64,000 nucleotides of DNA from GCA-002282575 sp964493995 (GTDB lineage Bacteria > Pseudomonadota > Gammaproteobacteria > Thiomicrospirales > Thiomicrospiraceae), in assembly GCA_964493995.1 (NCBI GenBank), contig CAZBQD010000002.1:1-64000 (forward strand). The letters run 5' to 3'. A program made the translations under genes and the position numbers. Of the stretch, positions 1-9,230 are shown one piece after another (the first letter of the stretch is position 1; every line of letters starts with the position of its first letter). The notes under the pieces were generated by a model, which did no database searches, was not told the origin of the DNA, and was given only the letters and a program-made list of their open reading frames with translations.

Positions 1-808
1 TTTTTTGATGCAAACGCGGCAAGCTGGCACGAGAGGTCATTAAAGCGGTACTGTTGGTGTGTTCTAATCCACCATAGCCATCATGGCTGACCATCACCTG
101 AAATAAATAGTTCTGGAACGGATAAGGATGTTGTTCGTTTCGCCAAAAAGCTTGTTCGGTGCTACAAATAGCGGATAAATCGGCGGCCAGACGTTCTGTA
201 TCAATACCAGTCAGTGGTGCTTCATCGACCAAAACCATGCGATGTGTTATGCCGCAAGCGTCAAAGTCAAGAATTATTCCATTGCCAATGAGTAATGGAT
301 GTTCAATCAGTTCGTCGTAGTTGGGAGCAACATAATGACCAAAACTCATACTGTCAATCAGTAGACTATTGAGTGTGGTGTGTACTTGCCAATCGGGTTT
401 GTTTTCGGGGGCAAGAAGCGTTAGCTGATAGGGTTGATCTCGCCAGCTTTCGACAAATAAGGCACAAGCGGTCGGGTTAATAAACGCATAACTATCGCAC
501 ACATAATTGGCGCGAACCGAGGCATCAAATCCGTAAAGTGAGTAGTTAATGCTGTTGGTACCAGCGGGTGCGTCGATTTGCCAACGGCATAAATCGATTC
601 TCTCACAGGGGATGTCATTGCCTAGGGCATCGGTGATGCTGTGAATTGTCAAATGCTTGGCAAAATCACGTAACAAATAGCTGCCGGGAATCCAGCGTGG
701 TAATTGCAGTGTCAGGATTTGGGGTTGGTCGAGCTTGATGTCTAATCGCGCTTGGATAATATGCGCCGTTAAATCTGGGAAGCTGAGGGTAAGATGTTGC
801 GCATTCAT
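1..808 (-). CDS. M61-family peptidase (glycyl aminopeptidase-like), N-terminal part, cut by window edge
   Basis: The reverse strand is open from an ATG at 808 to the window edge, about 269 codons. The product begins MNAQHLTLSFPDL and is soluble, with no signal peptide visible. It contains the stretch GYGGLEHTNSTALMT, which resembles the conserved GGLEH region of M61 peptidases just before their catalytic zinc site. The HExxH helix itself and any C-terminal PDZ domain would lie outside the window. M61 enzymes are metallo-aminopeptidases preferring N-terminal Gly or Ala. The gene is divergent from the M16-type protease at 942, so two peptidase genes share one intergenic region. The family call rests on the N-terminal domain only. 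Confidence 0.75.
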   Translation of the reverse strand, partial: MNAQHLTLSFPDLTAHIIQARLDIKLDQPQILTLQLPRWIPGSYLLRDFAKHLTIHSITDALGNDIPCERIDLCRWQIDAPAGTNSINYSLYGFDASVRANYVCDSYAFINPTACALFVESWRDQPYQLTLLAPENKPDWQVHTTLNSLLIDSMSFGHYVAPNYDELIEHPLLIGNGIILDFDACGITHRMVLVDEAPLTGIDTERLAADLSAICSTEQAFWRNEQHPYPFQNYLFQVMVSHDGYGGLEHTNSTALMTSRASLPRLHQK

Positions 809-845
809 TGGCAGTTAATTGTCTCTAAGGATGTTTTGTCATTTA

Positions 846-854
846 TGCTAATAT
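846..854 (+). promoter_or_regulatory. Possible extended -10 promoter for the M16C protease
   Basis: TGCTAATAT is a good extended -10 element (TGn plus TAATAT), about 90 bases upstream of the protease ATG. No convincing -35 hexamer sits 16-18 bases before it, which is tolerable for extended -10 promoters. This is motif reading only. Confidence 0.35.
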
Positions 855-941
855 AGCAGAACTGAAAAACCAAGAATACCTAAACGAATTCATAAATCTT
901 CGTTTACAGGATGAGTTGTACCATTTATTTGAGGATTTTGA

Positions 942-3851
942 ATGAGCGCTTTTACGCTAGTCCGTCGTCATCATTTAGCGGCATTAAGCATTGAGATTGA
1001 AGAGTACCGTCACCATGTTACTGGGGCGCAACACTTTCATTTAGCGACGAATGATCCGCATAACGCCTTTATGGTGGCGTTTAGAACCGTGCCGATGGAT
1101 AGCACTGGCGTAGCGCATATTTTAGAGCATACGGTACTGTGTGGTAGTGAAAAATATCCCGTGCGTGATCCTTTCTTTATGATGATTCGCCGCTCCTTAA
1201 ATACCTTTATGAATGCTTTCACCAGCAGTGATTGGACGGCTTATCCTTTCGCTAGCTTAAACAAAAAAGACTATTACAATCTACTTGATATTTATCTCGA
1301 TGCGGTCTTTTTCCCCAACATTCATCCGTTAGACTTTGCCCAAGAAGGGCATCGATTCGACTTTGAAACACCGGGCGATAGCAACAGTCCTTTGGTTTAC
1401 AAAGGAGTGGTGTTCAATGAGATGAAAGGGGCAATGAGTGCGCCTACCTCAACCCTGTGGCAGGCATTTACCGAAGCTGTTTTCCCAACCAGTACTTACC
1501 ACTACAACAGTGGTGGCGAACCTGTTGATATTCCGGATTTAACGCATGAACAGTTGGTAGCGTTTCACAAACGTCATTATCATCCGTCTAATGCTGTTTT
1601 CTTTACCTATGGTGACATTCCAGCTAGCGAACATCATGCGCGTTGGCAAGTGCAAGCTTTGTCGCGCTTCAGCGAGCGCTTAGAACCTGTCATGGTTTCT
1701 GATGAACAACGTTACAACGCACCCATTCAGGTGAATGCGTCTTATGCCCTAGATGAAGCCGACCTAAGCAAGAAAACCCATGTGGTGTTGGGCTGGCTGT
1801 TGGGTAAAAACCAAGATGTACGCGATGTGTTGCGAGGTCATTTACTGAGCATGGTGTTGCTGGATAATAGTGCGTCGCCCTTGCGCTATTTACTGGAAAC
1901 GACTGAGTTAGGTGCTTCACCATCGCCTTTGTGTGGTCTGCAAGACGATTTCAAGGAAATGATTTTTGCTGCGGGACTGATGGGATCGGAAGCTGAAGAT
2001 GCGGATGCCATCGAAACCTTGATTTTGGATGAATTGAGCCGACTGGTGCGCGAAGGTATTCCGCATGAGCATTTAGCGGCGATGTTGCATCAATTAGAGC
2101 TGGGTCAACGCGAAATTGGCGGTGACGGCTATCCTTTCGGATTGCAACTTTTCCTTCGTGCTTTACCCGCCGCGATTCATGGTGGTGATCCGGTCGCACT
2201 TCTCGATATTGATGAAGCGCTGTTAGAGTTGCGTCAAGAAATCGCCAATCCTGCTTTTATTCCGCAGCTGATCCAATCTTGGTTGCTGGATAATCCGCAT
2301 CGCGTACGTTTGGTCTTGTCGCCAGATAATGGTCTTAATGCGCAAAAAGCGCAGGCAGAACGAGCGCATTTAGATGCCACTCAAGCCTTGATGACGTCCG
2401 AACAAAAACAAGCCATTGTTGAACTGGCAGCGGCGCTAGAAGAACGCCAAGCGCAGGAAGATGACGTTAATATTCTGCCTAAGGTCGAATTGAGCGATAT
2501 TCCTGCCGAGCTGCCTCAGTTCAATGGGCGTAGTGAGTATTTCCATCACTTAAAAACCACCTTAGCACCTGCGGCGACCAATGGCTTGGTTTATCAGCAA
2601 GTTATTTTAGACATTCCCGCGCTCACGCCTGAACAAGCCGACTTGCTACCCTTGTTAACCGGTACTTGGGCCGAAGTGGGGGTGGGCAGTGATGACTACC
2701 TGAGTACACAAATGCGTCAAGCGAGTTTAACCGGTGGTTTGGGGGCGAGCTTGTCGGTGTCGGCTCATAAAGATGATCCCGCTCAGTCACGTGCCAAAGT
2801 GGTGTTATCGGGTAAAGCTCTCAATAGCAATGCCATGCCATTAGCGCAGTTAATAGAACAAACGCTATTTGAAGCCCGTTTTGATGAATTGGATCGTTTG
2901 CGTGAGTTGGTTTCGATGACGCGCGTTAACGCGGAACAATCCATCACCAGCAATGGACATAGTTTGGCCATGCTGGCAGCGAGTGCGGGTTTTGGTGTGT
3001 CATCGGCTTTTGCTCATGCCAATAGTGGTTTGTTGGGGCTTAAGCGCTTCAAAGCCCTAGATGATCGTTTGGAAAATGAATCTGAGTTGGAGGCTTTTGC
3101 CGCGACGCTGGCCACGACGCGTGATGCTTTTGCCAGCGTCAGTCGTCAGGCGTTGATTGTCGGTGAGTCGGATGTGTTGTTGTCGATGAACGACCATTTA
3201 GAACAGGCATGGCAACGCATGGGCGATGCGACACAAACGGGGCAGGGCTTAATGGTCGATGTGCCGCAGCGTGTGGCGGGTCAAGCTTGGGTGACCAGTA
3301 CGCAAGTGCATTTTTGTGCGCAAGCTCATGCAGCAGTGCCTTGGTCTCATGCTGATTCTCCCTTGTTATCGGTGTTGTCGGGTGTGTTGCGTAATGGTTA
3401 TTTGCATCCGAATATTCGTGAGAAAGGTGGTGCTTATGGTGGCGGAGCGAGTTATGACGCCGAAAGCGCCAGCTTCCGTTTCTTCTCTTACCGCGATCCG
3501 CGTTGTGAAGAAACCTATGACACATTTGATGGTGCTTTGGCGTGGCTGTTATCCAACGAGGCTAAAGAATCGTTGGTAGAAGAAGCCATTTTGGGTGTGA
3601 TTGGTGCAATGGACAAACCCAGTTCACCGGCCAGTGAAGTGAAAAAGCTGTTCCATCTGGGTTTAGCAGGCAAAGATCATGCGTCACGTATGGCGTGGCG
3701 TCAAGGTGTGTTGAGTGCTAATTTAGATAGTTTGCGTCGTGTGGCACAAACCTATTTGGCCTCTGGTGCCAAAACCAGAGCGGTGCTCACCAATGAGGCA
3801 ACGGCACAAAGACTGTCGCAACAACAAGGCTTCGAGGTGTGCGAAATTTAA
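942..3851 (+). CDS. M16C zinc metalloprotease, presequence-protease (PreP) type
   Basis: This 969-residue protein has the full length of the M16C (PreP/Cym1) group. The inverted zinc motif HxxEH is seen as HILEH at residues 59-63. It is followed by CGSEKYPVRDPF, the characteristic PreP-like block, and by a downstream FNEMKGAMS segment supplying the third zinc-ligand glutamate. The C-terminal half carries a glycine-rich GGAYGGGASY stretch near residue 835. Enzymes of this group form a clam-shell chamber and degrade short unfolded peptides. No signal peptide is seen, so a cytoplasmic role is likely. The start is supported by GAGG about seven bases before the ATG. The gene is monocistronic and divergent from the M61 gene. 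Confidence 0.92.
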   Translation: MSAFTLVRRHHLAALSIEIEEYRHHVTGAQHFHLATNDPHNAFMVAFRTVPMDSTGVAHILEHTVLCGSEKYPVRDPFFMMIRRSLNTFMNAFTSSDWTAYPFASLNKKDYYNLLDIYLDAVFFPNIHPLDFAQEGHRFDFETPGDSNSPLVYKGVVFNEMKGAMSAPTSTLWQAFTEAVFPTSTYHYNSGGEPVDIPDLTHEQLVAFHKRHYHPSNAVFFTYGDIPASEHHARWQVQALSRFSERLEPVMVSDEQRYNAPIQVNASYALDEADLSKKTHVVLGWLLGKNQDVRDVLRGHLLSMVLLDNSASPLRYLLETTELGASPSPLCGLQDDFKEMIFAAGLMGSEAEDADAIETLILDELSRLVREGIPHEHLAAMLHQLELGQREIGGDGYPFGLQLFLRALPAAIHGGDPVALLDIDEALLELRQEIANPAFIPQLIQSWLLDNPHRVRLVLSPDNGLNAQKAQAERAHLDATQALMTSEQKQAIVELAAALEERQAQEDDVNILPKVELSDIPAELPQFNGRSEYFHHLKTTLAPAATNGLVYQQVILDIPALTPEQADLLPLLTGTWAEVGVGSDDYLSTQMRQASLTGGLGASLSVSAHKDDPAQSRAKVVLSGKALNSNAMPLAQLIEQTLFEARFDELDRLRELVSMTRVNAEQSITSNGHSLAMLAASAGFGVSSAFAHANSGLLGLKRFKALDDRLENESELEAFAATLATTRDAFASVSRQALIVGESDVLLSMNDHLEQAWQRMGDATQTGQGLMVDVPQRVAGQAWVTSTQVHFCAQAHAAVPWSHADSPLLSVLSGVLRNGYLHPNIREKGGAYGGGASYDAESASFRFFSYRDPRCEETYDTFDGALAWLLSNEAKESLVEEAILGVIGAMDKPSSPASEVKKLFHLGLAGKDHASRMAWRQGVLSANLDSLRRVAQTYLASGAKTRAVLTNEATAQRLSQQQGFEVCEI

Positions 3852-3899
3852 GGCGCCCATAAAACATATTACCAAATGCTGTAATTCATAAAATTTATG

Positions 3900-3927
3900 T
3901 TGCAACTAATTTTATTTATGGTAATAT
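3900..3927 (+). promoter_or_regulatory. Sigma70-like promoter of a possible small RNA
   Basis: A -35 TTGCAA at 3900-3905 and a -10 TAATAT at 3922-3927, preceded by TG, are separated by 16 bases. Transcription would start near 3934. It meets a terminator after about 75 bases and reaches no full-size gene first. Confidence 0.5.
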
Positions 3928-3933
3928 AAGTCT

Positions 3934-4008
3934 CGTGGTATTTTCTTCATGAGTATCCTCTTATGACCCAGCCTGGTTTGAAATAAAACTTAGCTGGGCT
4001 TTTTTTTG
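3934..4008 (+). ncRNA. Putative small RNA or short leader transcript, about 75 nt
   Basis: This is the interval between the promoter at 3900-3927 and the U-tract terminator ending near 4008. It contains two tiny overlapping reading frames (MSILL at 3948 and MTQPGLK starting at 3963), so it could also be a leader-peptide attenuator. There is no His-rich leader, which argues against classical attenuation of hisC. I do not recognise the RNA family. Confidence 0.35.
3967..4008 (+). terminator. Rho-independent terminator
   Basis: CCCAGC (3967-3972) pairs with GCTGGG (3993-3998) across a 20-base loop, followed by a run of eight to nine T. It would end the short transcript above and any read-through from the protease gene. 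Confidence 0.65.
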
Positions 4009-4045
4009 CGTGAAATTTATGCACGGTATGTAAATTTACTAGTAA

Positions 4046-4144
4046 CGCCCTTCGACAGGCTCAGGGCGAACGGAGTAAATTGATATCAGTCTCGTTTGAA
4101 GTGAACAGAGTCTAGCCTGTTCGTGGTGAGCTTGTCGAACCACT
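4046..4144. repeat. REP-like palindromic repeat pair, copy A
   Basis: Two related segments, TTCGACAGGCTCAGGGCGAA (4051-4070) and the roughly inverted GTTCGTGGTGAGCTTGTCGA (4119-4138), lie about 50 bases apart. The same core recurs in three other gaps of this window (47212, 52162, 58821), so it is a dispersed repeat family. Copy A is the most divergent of the four. Confidence 0.8.
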
Positions 4145-4227
4145 AGCTTGATGCATCGAGTGGGCTAGCGTAAAATGTGAGCAATTTCTTCATTAACCTC
4201 CTTCCTTAATTGGGTTTCAACGCAACT

Positions 4228-5325
4228 ATGTCATGTGATGCTCTTGTTTTGCCAGCGATTCGCGGCCTTACCCCTTACCAAACCGGCAAACCGATTGATG
4301 AACTACAGCGTGAGCTTGGCTTAACGCGTGTGAGTAAGTTAGCGTCGAATGAAAATCCATTGGGTTGTTCTTTTGATGTGGTGAAAGCCTGTCAAACGAT
4401 GCTTGAAGACATGGCGCGCTATCCCGACGGAGCAGGCTTTGCCTTGAAAAAAGCTATCAGTGATCATTTTTCGCTCGACGCAAATGGCCTTGTGTTGGGT
4501 AATGGCTCTAATGATGTGCTGGAATTGATTGGACGCACTTTTGCTGGCGCAGGCGATGAGGTGATCTTTTCGCAATATGCCTTCGCCGTTTATGCCATTA
4601 CCACACAAGCGATTGGAGCAACCGCCGTTGTCGTGCCAGCGAAAGACTACGCACATGACTTAGCGGCTATGGCGGCGGCGATTAGTGACAAGACTAAACT
4701 CATTTATTTAGCGAACCCCAATAACCCAACGGGCACGTGTTTTGGGCAGTCAGAATGGGATGCCTTTATGGCGAAAGTGCCGAAACACGTTTTGGTGGTG
4801 TTAGATGAAGCTTATACTGAGTATGTTTCACAAGCGGATTATGCCGATGGGCTGAAAGAATTAGCCAAATACGATAATTTAATCGTCACGCGAACCTTCT
4901 CTAAGGCTTATGGTTTGGCTGGTTTCCGTTTGGGGTTTGCTGCTTGTTCGGCTGAAATCGCAGGTTATATCAATCGCGTGCGTCAACCTTTTAACGTCAA
5001 TAGTTTGGCGATGGTGGCGGGCGTCGCAGCCTTAGCCGATCAAGAGTTTGTGCAAGAAAGTGTGGCGGTGAATCGAAAAGGCATGACGATTTGGCAACAA
5101 GCCTTATCGGTATTAGGGCTGCAAGCGATTCCCAGTCAGGGTAATTTCTTGTGCGTGGATATGGGCCAGCCAGCTCAGCCTTTGTACGAAGCCTTGTTGC
5201 GTGAAGGGGTGATTGTCCGTCCGGTAGGGGCTTATGGTTTGCCCAATCACTTACGCATTTCGATTGGTACCGACGAAGAAAATATGCACGGCATTGAAGC
5301 GCTAACCCAGGTATTAGGCAAGTGA
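4228..5325 (+). CDS. hisC: Histidinol-phosphate aminotransferase
   Basis: This is a PLP-dependent fold-type I aminotransferase of 365 residues that converts imidazole-acetol phosphate to histidinol phosphate. The opening LPAIRGLTPYQTGKPIDELQ and the following SNENPLG are hallmarks of HisC. YLANPNNPTGT binds substrate and cofactor, LDEAYTEY carries the PLP-contacting Asp and Tyr, and TRTFSKAYGLAGFRLG contains the PLP-binding lysine. I chose the ATG at 4228; a TTG six codons upstream is open but lacks a ribosome site and matches the family start less well. The stop overlaps the start of tyrA by four bases (GTGA), so the pair is cotranscribed. Such enzymes often also serve tyrosine and phenylalanine transamination, which fits the tyrA partner. 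Confidence 0.93.
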   Translation: MSCDALVLPAIRGLTPYQTGKPIDELQRELGLTRVSKLASNENPLGCSFDVVKACQTMLEDMARYPDGAGFALKKAISDHFSLDANGLVLGNGSNDVLELIGRTFAGAGDEVIFSQYAFAVYAITTQAIGATAVVVPAKDYAHDLAAMAAAISDKTKLIYLANPNNPTGTCFGQSEWDAFMAKVPKHVLVVLDEAYTEYVSQADYADGLKELAKYDNLIVTRTFSKAYGLAGFRLGFAACSAEIAGYINRVRQPFNVNSLAMVAGVAALADQEFVQESVAVNRKGMTIWQQALSVLGLQAIPSQGNFLCVDMGQPAQPLYEALLREGVIVRPVGAYGLPNHLRISIGTDEENMHGIEALTQVLGK

Positions 5326-6182
5326 TCGAACGCTTAGCCATTCTAGGCGTTGGATTGATTGGCGGTTCATTGGCGTTATCCCTTAAACAACAAGGGTTAG
5401 TGAAGCAAGTCGTGGGTTATGGGCGTTCACAAGCAAATTTAGCCGAAGCTTTAGCGCTCGGTATTATTGATGAAGCAGTTGAATCTGCCAGTGAAGCCGT
5501 GCGTCATGCCGATATGGTGGTAATGGCCGTTCCCATTGCTTCTATGCGTGGGTTGTTGGCTGAAATTCGTCCAGCTTTGTCTGCCACGGCCGTATTAACC
5601 GATGTAGGTAGTGCTAAAAGCTGTTGGATTGAGGATGTGTTGTCTGTGTGGCAAGGTGTTTGGCCAGAAAATGCCGTGCCGGCACACCCCATTGCTGGCG
5701 CTGAAAAAAGTGGCGCGGCGGCGGCGATGGCCGATTTGTATGTCGGGCGCAAAGTGGTCATTACGCCGCATGAGCAAACTGGCGCATCGGCTTTAGCTAA
5801 AGTGACGCAGATGTGGCAAGCAACGGGAGCAGATGTTCGTTGTATGTCGGCGGAAGAACACGACCAAACCTTTGCTTGGACCAGTCATTTGCCGCATTTA
5901 TTATCCTTTGCCTTGGTAGATATGTTCAGTCAGCGTGACGATGTCGAAAGGTTATTTGATTATACGGCAGGTGGGTTTCGCGACTTTACTCGTATCGCCG
6001 CTTCCGACCCCACCATGTGGCGTGATATTGTCGCCTTGAATGCACCGGCTATCGCTGAAGCATTAGCGGCTTATCAACAGCAGTTACAAACCTATGCCAA
6101 TTTGCTGGAGCAACAAGACTGGCAAGGATTAAGCGATGCCTTTGCCAGAGCCAATGCAACGCGAGATGCGTTGTTGCCCTAG
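5322..6182 (+). CDS. tyrA: Prephenate (or arogenate) dehydrogenase, with a replaced C-terminal tail
   Basis: A 286-residue NAD-dependent TyrA catalysing oxidative decarboxylation in tyrosine synthesis. The Rossmann motif GVGLIGGSLALSL is at the N terminus. PAHPIAGAEKSGAAAA and TSHLPHLLSFALVD carry the catalytic and binding histidines. The start codon is GTG, overlapping the hisC stop. The last 21 residues (from D266) are encoded by a 62-bp segment that recurs at 16597-16658. There the frame continues for seven further residues (TEPLRQ after LLP) before TAA. The present stop, TAG after LLP, therefore appears to have been created by insertion of the block at 6180-16596. No pheA-, aroA- or cmk-type neighbour follows. 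Confidence 0.93.
   Translation: MIERLAILGVGLIGGSLALSLKQQGLVKQVVGYGRSQANLAEALALGIIDEAVESASEAVRHADMVVMAVPIASMRGLLAEIRPALSATAVLTDVGSAKSCWIEDVLSVWQGVWPENAVPAHPIAGAEKSGAAAAMADLYVGRKVVITPHEQTGASALAKVTQMWQATGADVRCMSAEEHDQTFAWTSHLPHLLSFALVDMFSQRDDVERLFDYTAGGFRDFTRIAASDPTMWRDIVALNAPAIAEALAAYQQQLQTYANLLEQQDWQGLSDAFARANATRDALLP
6117..6178 (+). repeat. Left copy of the 62-bp tyrA-tail direct repeat
   Basis: Positions 6117-6178 match 16597-16658 at 59 of 62 bases, in the same orientation and reading frame. Mismatches are at 6134, 6155 and 6174. Two of the three are synonymous and one changes Asn to Lys. The copies flank the signalling-gene block. Confidence 0.9.
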
Positions 6183-6191
6183 GCGCCTGGC

Positions 6192-9100
6192 TTAGTAGGT
6201 CGCGATGAGCGCCACAGCACCATCAAAATCATAACTTTGAATCAAGGGCGCTAATGCATTCAGTTTTGCCATCATATCGTCATGATGCGCATAGGTTAGT
6301 GTCATCTGTTCAAAGTGATCTGAAGCCTGACCGTCATAGCTGTCAAGCAGGTTTGATAAGCTTTGTAGAGCCTGTCTAAAGCTAGCGCCATCATCCTGAT
6401 GCGTCGAGTTTGGTTCGGCTCGTTCACTGTCTTTGACGTGACACTCTGCGGTTAAGTAATCCATTAAGGCATCTAAAGCAGCAACGCAGTGTGCAAGATT
6501 ATTCTCGCTTGAACCCGATTTAACGTGTTGCTCTAATAGGGCCACAGACTCGGACAAAGGAACAGCACCGAGCGTTGCTGCCATGCCTTTTAGACTGTGT
6601 AGGTTGCGAGCGATGGTTTCTTGCTCAGTTTCCGATAATGTCGCTTGTGTTAGTTGCTCAAAAGTCGCATAAAATTCAGCACGTTGCTCATAAAATCGAC
6701 ACAAGAGTTTTTGGTAAAGGGCTTCGTTTTGATGCGTGTAGCGCAAGCCGATATGACGGTCTAAGAACACAGACTGATGTTCATTCGCCTGCTGAGCGCT
6801 TTGTGTTGAGGCATCCAGCATGGCGCTTGTCATCGCACGGTTGCGTTTAGGTTTAATCCAACGTGATAAGGTTAAGAATAGCTGCTCGATATTAATCGGT
6901 TTGGCAATATGTTCATTCATGCCCACAGCTAATACCTTGTCACGGTCATCACTCATGGCGTTAGCGGTCATAGCCAAAATAGGCATATCGGCGAAAGCAG
7001 CTTGCGCTCGAATCAGGCGCGTAGCTGTGTAGCCATCCATCACTGGCATTTGGCAATCCATCAGAATACCATCGAAATGAGTGCTTGCCTGTGCCAGTAT
7101 GTCTAATGCTTCTTGACCATTGTTGGCGATGGTCACACTAATACTGGCGGTTGCCAGAATAGCGACGGCCAATTCTTGGTTAAAGGCATTGTCTTCGACC
7201 AGCAGTAAATGCGCCCCAGCTATTTGTTTAATGTAATGTTGTTGCTGGCTTTTATGATGAGAGGGCTTTTCGCTCACTTGCGTGCCGAATAGCGGCTTCA
7301 AACAAGCGGTCAGACTGGCAAGGGTAATGGGCTTAGTCACCACCGCTTTAATTAAGCCATTTGCCAGTGCCGCTTCAAATAGCGCATCTTGACCATAAGC
7401 CGTGACCATCACCACGCTTGGCAAGCAGTCCAAAGTTTGTGCAAGCTGTTCCGTTGTTGCCAGACCATCGAGTCCCGGCATCATCCAATCCATGAGTACT
7501 AGGTCAAAGCGGGATTTTTTGCAGACTTCTAAGGCTTTTTCGCCCGAAGAAACCGCTGTTACCGTCATGCCCATGTGCTCTAGCAGTTCCATCAAAATCT
7601 GGCGAGCATGACGATTATTATCAACCACGAGCGCATGTTTATCGCTAAAGCACTGTTCAGTCAGTTCGTAGGTAATGGTTGCGCCAACCGGCTTATCAAA
7701 ACGGGCAATAAACTGAAAATTACTGCCTTTACCTTCTTCACTGTCTACCCAAATTTCGCCATCCATTAATTCGACAAGGCGCTTACTAATCGATAAACCC
7801 AGACCGGTTCCGCCGTACTTGCGCGTGGTGGAAGCATCGGCCTGACTAAATGATTGAAACAACTTCGCTTGTTGTTCGGGCGTCATGCCAATGCCACTGT
7901 CTTTAATGCTAAACTTCAAGGCGATGCGCGATTCGGTTTCTTCAACCACCTCAATATCGACAACGATTTCACCGTCATGCGTAAATTTAACCGCATTAGA
8001 GCCAAGGTTAAGTAAAATTTGACCCAAACGAAGAGGATCGCCTATTAAATCTTTCGGAATGCTATGGGTGTTGGAAAAGAGCAGCTCAATGCCATTCTCT
8101 TCTGCCTTAAAGGCAATGACGTCGGCTAGGCGTTGCAACACATCTCCTAAATTAAAGGGCACTTTTTCAATATGCAACATGCCTGCTTCAATCTTAGAAA
8201 AGTCTAAAATATCATTAATAATGCCCAGCAACGACTCGGCAGAGCGATGCACTTTACTGATGTAATTGCGCTGTTGTGGGTTCAGCTCACTTTGTAACGC
8301 CAGAAAGCTCATGCCGATAATGGCATTCATCGGTGTACGAATTTCATGGCTCATATTGGCTAAAAAGTCAGACTTGGTTTTGGTGGCTTCTTCCGCCGCT
8401 TTCATGGCAATTTGTAACTGCTGATTGGCCAAACGCCTTTCCGTAATATCACGAATGGCGCTGGCTGCCCACATGCCTTCGTCGGTTTCAATGGGGCTTA
8501 ATGATATCTCAATCGGAATTTCGTGTCCGTCTTTAGCACGACCAAACAGCTCTAGCCCTGAACCCATTTCACGCACGGCAGGTTTTTGGAAAAAACCATC
8601 GCGTTTTTCTGGGTGATGATGACGGTAGCGCTCAGGAATTAAGATTTCCAAAAGCTGCCCCACTAACTCTTCACGCGTGTAACCAAATAAAGACTCAGCC
8701 TGCTTATTGATCATACGAATGCTGCCACTGGCATCGGCAATGATCATGGCATCGGGTGCGGAATCTAATAAATCACGAAACAAACGCTCTTGTTTTTGTA
8801 GTTGACTCGCTTCCTGCTTAGCCAATTCGCTTTGCGTAATATCGATGGCGAACTTAACAATTTTGTAAATCTTGCCCTTGGCATTGAATATGGGATTGTA
8901 GTTGGCTTCTAACCAAACTGACTTACCTTGCTTACCCATACGCTTGAAGGTATCCGACAAAAATTCGCCAGCCGCCAGACGTTGCCAGAAAAGACCATAG
9001 TCCGCAGAATTGGCATAGTCAGGTGGCACAAACATGCGATGATGCTTGCCTATGACTTCATTTCGCTGATAGCCAAATACGCGTAAAAAATTGTCATTAG

Positions 9101-9230
9101 CGCTAAGTAAATGGCCCGCTAAATCAAATTCTGCTACCGCCATAGCTCGATTGATTGCTGCTAGTTGAGCGCGTGTTTCGGCCAGTTCATGTTCAAGGGT
9201 CATATCGGTTGTATCTTGGTGAGCGCTCAT
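6192..9230 (-). CDS. Hybrid sensor histidine kinase (PAS-PAS-HisKA-HATPase-REC-REC-Hpt)
   Basis: This 1012-residue cytoplasmic protein has no clear membrane segment. Two PAS domains occupy about residues 15-140 and 150-275. HisKA follows with NMSHEIRTPMNAIIG carrying the phospho-accepting His. The ATPase domain shows NLGSNAVKF, DSGIGM and GGTGLGLSISKRL. The first receiver has the acceptor Asp in LVLMDWMMPG but a weakened acidic pair (VDNN). The second is canonical (VEDN, ILMDCQMPVMDG). The C terminus has an Hpt-type LHSLKGMAATLGA. PAS1 closely resembles the PAS domains of the chemoreceptor at 10714. Its start overlaps the stop of the HD-GYP regulator by four bases, so the two form one operon and probably a phosphorelay. 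Confidence 0.9.
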   Translation of the reverse strand: MSAHQDTTDMTLEHELAETRAQLAAINRAMAVAEFDLAGHLLSANDNFLRVFGYQRNEVIGKHHRMFVPPDYANSADYGLFWQRLAAGEFLSDTFKRMGKQGKSVWLEANYNPIFNAKGKIYKIVKFAIDITQSELAKQEASQLQKQERLFRDLLDSAPDAMIIADASGSIRMINKQAESLFGYTREELVGQLLEILIPERYRHHHPEKRDGFFQKPAVREMGSGLELFGRAKDGHEIPIEISLSPIETDEGMWAASAIRDITERRLANQQLQIAMKAAEEATKTKSDFLANMSHEIRTPMNAIIGMSFLALQSELNPQQRNYISKVHRSAESLLGIINDILDFSKIEAGMLHIEKVPFNLGDVLQRLADVIAFKAEENGIELLFSNTHSIPKDLIGDPLRLGQILLNLGSNAVKFTHDGEIVVDIEVVEETESRIALKFSIKDSGIGMTPEQQAKLFQSFSQADASTTRKYGGTGLGLSISKRLVELMDGEIWVDSEEGKGSNFQFIARFDKPVGATITYELTEQCFSDKHALVVDNNRHARQILMELLEHMGMTVTAVSSGEKALEVCKKSRFDLVLMDWMMPGLDGLATTEQLAQTLDCLPSVVMVTAYGQDALFEAALANGLIKAVVTKPITLASLTACLKPLFGTQVSEKPSHHKSQQQHYIKQIAGAHLLLVEDNAFNQELAVAILATASISVTIANNGQEALDILAQASTHFDGILMDCQMPVMDGYTATRLIRAQAAFADMPILAMTANAMSDDRDKVLAVGMNEHIAKPINIEQLFLTLSRWIKPKRNRAMTSAMLDASTQSAQQANEHQSVFLDRHIGLRYTHQNEALYQKLLCRFYEQRAEFYATFEQLTQATLSETEQETIARNLHSLKGMAATLGAVPLSESVALLEQHVKSGSSENNLAHCVAALDALMDYLTAECHVKDSERAEPNSTHQDDGASFRQALQSLSNLLDSYDGQASDHFEQMTLTYAHHDDMMAKLNALAPLIQSYDFDGAVALIATY

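Larger units (their letters stand above)
3852..4227. other. Intergenic region: orphan promoter-terminator unit plus REP-like repeat
   Basis: This 376-base gap between the protease and hisC contains no gene of normal size. It holds a good sigma70-type promoter (3900-3927), a hairpin terminator (3967-4008) and a pair of palindromic repeats (4046-4144), each listed separately. From about 4145 to hisC I see nothing more. Confidence 0.7.

Noticed and set aside
3139..3525. Minus-strand open frame of 128 codons inside the M16C protease gene
   Set aside because: Low-complexity shadow of a well-supported gene with no ribosome site.
4210..4227. TTG start for hisC six codons upstream
   Set aside because: No ribosome site; the ATG at 4228 fits the family's N terminus better.
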